DNA of 64,000 nt from Hetaerina americana. Its lineage: Eukaryota > Arthropoda > Insecta > Odonata > Calopterygidae. This document shows positions 60,840 through 64,000 of the stretch, piece by piece. Each line of letters begins with the position of its first letter. The first letter of the stretch is position 1. Below the pieces are notes generated by a model, which saw only the letters and a program-made list of their open reading frames with translations, was not told where the DNA came from and did no database searches. The stretch is from positions 82,553,309 through 82,617,308 of the forward strand of contig JAKTNV010000005.1 of NCBI GenBank assembly GCA_022747635.1, read 5' to 3'. The position numbers were made by a program, and so were the translations under genes.

Positions 60840-61510
60840 CGAATTCAAGCGAGTGTCTGGGGCCCTGTGCGTCACGTTGAATGCGACGCCAGGAAGCAAA
60901 GGGTCGCGGAGAAACGAGCGGTAGCTGTCTCCGCTCGAATAAATCAGTGTCCTTCACGCGGGCACACACTCCCTTCGCGATGCATCACTCAATTTCACGG
61001 CCTAGAAATCGAATTTCGTCGGCGGCGGCAAGAGCCGCGGTGGGGGGGGAGGGGCGTGCAGGGATGAAAATCCTGTCGGCGTGTATCGCGCGACCACATC
61101 TTCTCGACATGACGCACACGAGCCGCGACAAAGGACGCGGCCCGGAGGGAAAAAAAAACATTACACGAGACCGGGAGGTCTTCAAATTTGCGCCCGACCT
61201 CGCCCTTTCACCGGGACGAGAAATTTACACGCCGGTCATTCAGCGCCGTCTGTTAATGAGTCCTCTCTCTTGTTTTCCGTTCGCCGGGCTATCCTCCCAC
61301 TCCCGGATGAAATATGGCGCAATCGACGGAGTAAAATATTCCACGCTACGCTCTCCGATCGCCACGAAATGTGGGTAATTTTGAGCCGAAATATATTTCC
61401 GATGAGTTACGGACGAGCAGGCTATTGCCGATTACATTCATTACTTCGCGCGTCATTAACAAGATGCTTGCAAATTGTTCCAGCGTATTACTGTTCGCTT
61501 CGGCGCTGAG
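60840..61510. promoter_or_regulatory. CpG-rich island, candidate regulatory DNA
   Basis: Dense CpG (runs such as GGCGGCGGCAAGAGCCGCGG) with sharp boundaries against AT-rich flanks. Overlapping frames of up to 165 residues on both strands show no domain and no codon-like regularity, so I prefer a regulatory island or promoter to an exon. Confidence 0.4.
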
Positions 61511-62659
61511 ATAATATTGTTTTTCACTTATGAAGGGGATTTCGTGAACCTTTTCGTGGTGGAGCAAATGCTCTAAAATTTAATAGTAATTTGTACCTAA
61601 TATTCTCTGCACATTTTTTTGCAATTCCTCGCGTACAAGTTCAAGTAATTTCGGTTACATATTGAGTTTCCTCTTCAGCATGTACCGAGCGATAATTATG
61701 CTGATGCCATTAGTCTTGATGAACAAATTGTGCTTTGAAAAATTTGCAACATATTTTGTAGTAGCTTGACGCAGTCTTAGTGCAAATATGATGTACACCT
61801 TGGACGATGCCTTAAAATTATTCTCAAGCATCTCTTCCTACTTCCAGTTTTAATATAATCCACATTGAGAAATTTATGATTTAAGTGAAAATTTGGAGGG
61901 CTAATTGCGATGATAATATTTCTCTCGCATGCATATGGCATGAAATTTTATTTCTTTTGGCTGAAAATCACTAATTCATCGCAATGAGCAGAATTATCTT
62001 CAATGAAGTCTCGGCCCGACAAGGAGTCTTTATCACTAAGTCATTAACATGATTGACAACTAAGGAATTATTGGATCTCTTAGGTGTGACTAAATCTTAT
62101 GTGGCATCATAGTGGCAATATGTGTACTACTGTAGTTATTCTCTCCTTTCTCCTTTCGTTGTGATATCTGACCATTATGACGCCGAGTTTTACTTCGTAC
62201 AAAATCCTGGTCACCTTATCATGTCCCAAAAATGAATCAGTATTGAAGGGATAATTAGGAGATAGGAAAATTTATTTGAAATGGACTTTATTTGCTTGCG
62301 ACCTCTCCTTTCATCGTGTCGAGTTCCTCTCAGTCCCTCGGGAGTTTATTATACGTACGAGGCATCGAAGAAGGTAGCCCATAGAATACTAGAACACAAG
62401 ACGAGAGTCCAGCGTAGTTGTTGATTCAGAACGTGGCTCTTTTTCTGGGAAAAATAAAGAGTAAGTAAAACTTATTATTATCAATCAGATTATGTACAAG
62501 AGCTCAAGGGAAGACAACGATAGCGATACCCCTGATGCGTGCAATTTTATTTCTATTTTAAACGAACGCTATTTGTTTAAGGATGTAATTATTTTAACAT
62601 AAAATTACCGAATAATAAAAAATAAAAGATCACATAGAGAAAATATATCTTTCAAAGTA
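61511..62659. other. Unassigned AT-rich DNA
   Basis: No gene recognised. Confidence 0.45.
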
Positions 62660-63060
62660 CAGGACAGGTACCGTTAAGGTCTGGAAGTTGGCTCACATAA
62701 GATAATGCAGACAGAAAGATATTTGAGTGTTGTAAAGAGCGGGGTTAAAAATAGAGATCATAAAATTAACAGCGCTGAAATTTTGAAATTTAAAGGACAG
62801 GTAAACAAGAAATGAATATAAAATGGATGAGATTGAATTGAACATTTCAGAACAGATAAAATACTTTGGTGTGGTCACAGATATCAAACTTTTCATGTGG
62901 TACACGCATTAGAAGAATATGCAGGGTAACCGTTAAGGTTTTATTAGACAGGTTGTAGGAAAATGGAATGGCTAAGTAAGAGAGGAGTATTATTTTACTT
63001 TCATTAAGGTCGTATTTAGAAGATGTGGGGAGTATCTGAGATCCATAAGATAAAAGGTTG
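62660..63060 (+). pseudogene. LINE reverse transcriptase C-terminal fragment
   Basis: A broken frame reads DEIELNISEQIKYFGVVTDI, KLFMWYTH, stop, KNMQGN. It matches the LINE block after the catalytic motif, where an IKYLGVxIDxxLxWxxHI signature is usual, followed by a region like the thumb (YYFTFIKVVFRRCGEYLRSI). Stops at several positions show decay. It may belong to the same LINE insertion as the 3' tail at 63.5 kb. Confidence 0.55.
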
Positions 63061-63508
63061 ATTGAAGATTAGATAAGTTTCAGTAAAAATCGCCACGAGA
63101 TTCGTGTAAATAGTAAAATTTGGTATGGATGCCTCTTGATTCTCGAAGATAGAGGTCAAAAATTTGGATTTTAGGAAAGTGGAGGGAATCTGAGTTTTAT
63201 TGCAAATACAAATGGTATCATTAATGGTACCAAATTATGTTGGTAGATTCGACCATTCGGAGTAAATAGTAAATATAGACAACGTCACAAAAAGCGCTTG
63301 AAGTGCTCGTCCTTCTCTCGCACAATACGAAGTGGCAACAAAATTGGAGCTGAGAGAAAAAATTAAATTAAACACAATACTAATATATTTTAATAAAATG
63401 GGTGGTTGCAATAATTACGGCATGATGTATGCAGGCATGCAAGTTCACGTGAGTTCTGTGTGAGCCGACATGTATTCAAGTATATGCATAAGCAAAATTC
63501 GGCATGAA

Positions 63509-63567
63509 TGGCTGGTGTCCCATCACCCTCGGCGCACGCCCTTGCGGAGGCTTGCAGGGTATTGTGC
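63509..63567 (+). repeat. LINE 3' tail, copy 3
   Basis: GGTGTCCCATCACCCTCGGC, then GCACGCCCTTGCGGAGGCTT and GCAGGGTATTGTG. Same tail as at 38.24 and 51.42 kb, with more changes. Confidence 0.55.
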
Positions 63568-64000
63568 GCATGCGGATGAAAATCATTCAGTCCCCGTCGT
63601 GGAAAATCATCTCGCCCGTCTATCCTTAGCGTTTAATATCGCGGTCCACCTCGTGGGGAAACCTGAGCGGCCTTGGTGGCCTTTCAGCATGAAATATGTC
63701 GAGTAATCCGGCATAGCTCAGCGGAGACTATCTTCTCAATTCCGCGTTGCATCCTGGGAATTTCATTATTCCCTCCCTTTGCACATAAAATATTTTCCCA
63801 TTCCCTCCCCCACCACGTCCTCCACTTAGCTCAGGCTTTCCCCCTTCCCCCAACTCCATCGCCCAGCCCCTGCGAGTTAATTAATCCTATGAGAGGCGTT
63901 TTATATTTTGGGAGAGGCGTCCTTCTCATTTGACGATGAGGAATATAAAATTTCGGAATATTTTCCACCTCCTGCCTTCCGAGATGACCCGAGACAGCGT
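63568..64000. other. Unassigned DNA at the window end
   Basis: CATAGCTCAGCGG near 63711 resembles a tRNA A box, but no B box follows. The rest is C-rich, then AT-rich, with no gene recognised. Confidence 0.4.

Noticed and set aside
63700..63760. tRNA gene at CATAGCTCAGCGG
   Set aside because: A-box-like sequence only; no B box or cloverleaf could be formed.
1..64000. CRISPR array, operons or a bacterial defence system
   Set aside because: No regularly spaced direct repeats with unique spacers and no tightly packed gene series; all recognisable elements are eukaryotic.

Overview
The window looks like non-coding, transposon-rich DNA from an arthropod, most likely an insect with a large genome (inference). 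It is AT-rich and has no operon-like layout. I recognise no host protein-coding gene. Every recognisable coding stretch belongs to a mobile element: mariner-type DNA transposons, Penelope-like retroelements (PLEs) and non-LTR retrotransposon (LINE) fragments. There are also tRNA-derived SINE-like sequences and long (TA)n microsatellites. Most other open frames are short, lie in GC-rich or simple-sequence DNA, and match nothing I know.

Layout. 1-8.8 kb is unassigned DNA with three GC-rich patches. 8.88-10.16 kb is a decayed mariner sitting against a LINE reverse transcriptase fragment. 16.06-17.37 kb is a nearly intact mariner with one frameshift. 18.25-19.00 kb and 38.58-39.33 kb hold two copies of a 753-bp internally deleted mariner; I find one base difference between them. 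Each still encodes a 132-residue DNA-binding half-transposase. A mariner remnant lies at 19.5-19.9 kb, a centrally deleted mariner at 33.34-34.26 kb, and a mariner 3' fragment at 54.3-54.6 kb inside a LINE. LINE 3' pieces occur near 38.0, 51.4, 62.7 and 63.5 kb. GC/CpG-rich islands, strongest at 36.8-37.8 and 60.8-61.5 kb, are the best candidates for host regulatory DNA.

The most striking structures are the PLEs. At 55.42-58.09 kb a PLE encoding a YVDD reverse transcriptase and a GIY-YIG endonuclease is joined at its truncated 5' end to an inverted 830-bp copy of its own 3' end. The whole composite is flanked by a 13-bp target-site duplication. At 46.08-47.37 kb an older, unrelated PLE has the same design on a 45-bp scale. 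Both carry a compact hairpin near the 3' end that resembles a hammerhead ribozyme core (CUGAWGA, stem II, GAAAC or a decayed form). The same motif appears, inverted on itself, in a 90-bp-arm inverted repeat at 34.43-34.62 kb that has no coding region. I read that repeat as a possible minimal PLE-terminal derivative. These elements do not form a pathway; they record successive and partly very recent transposition into one locus.
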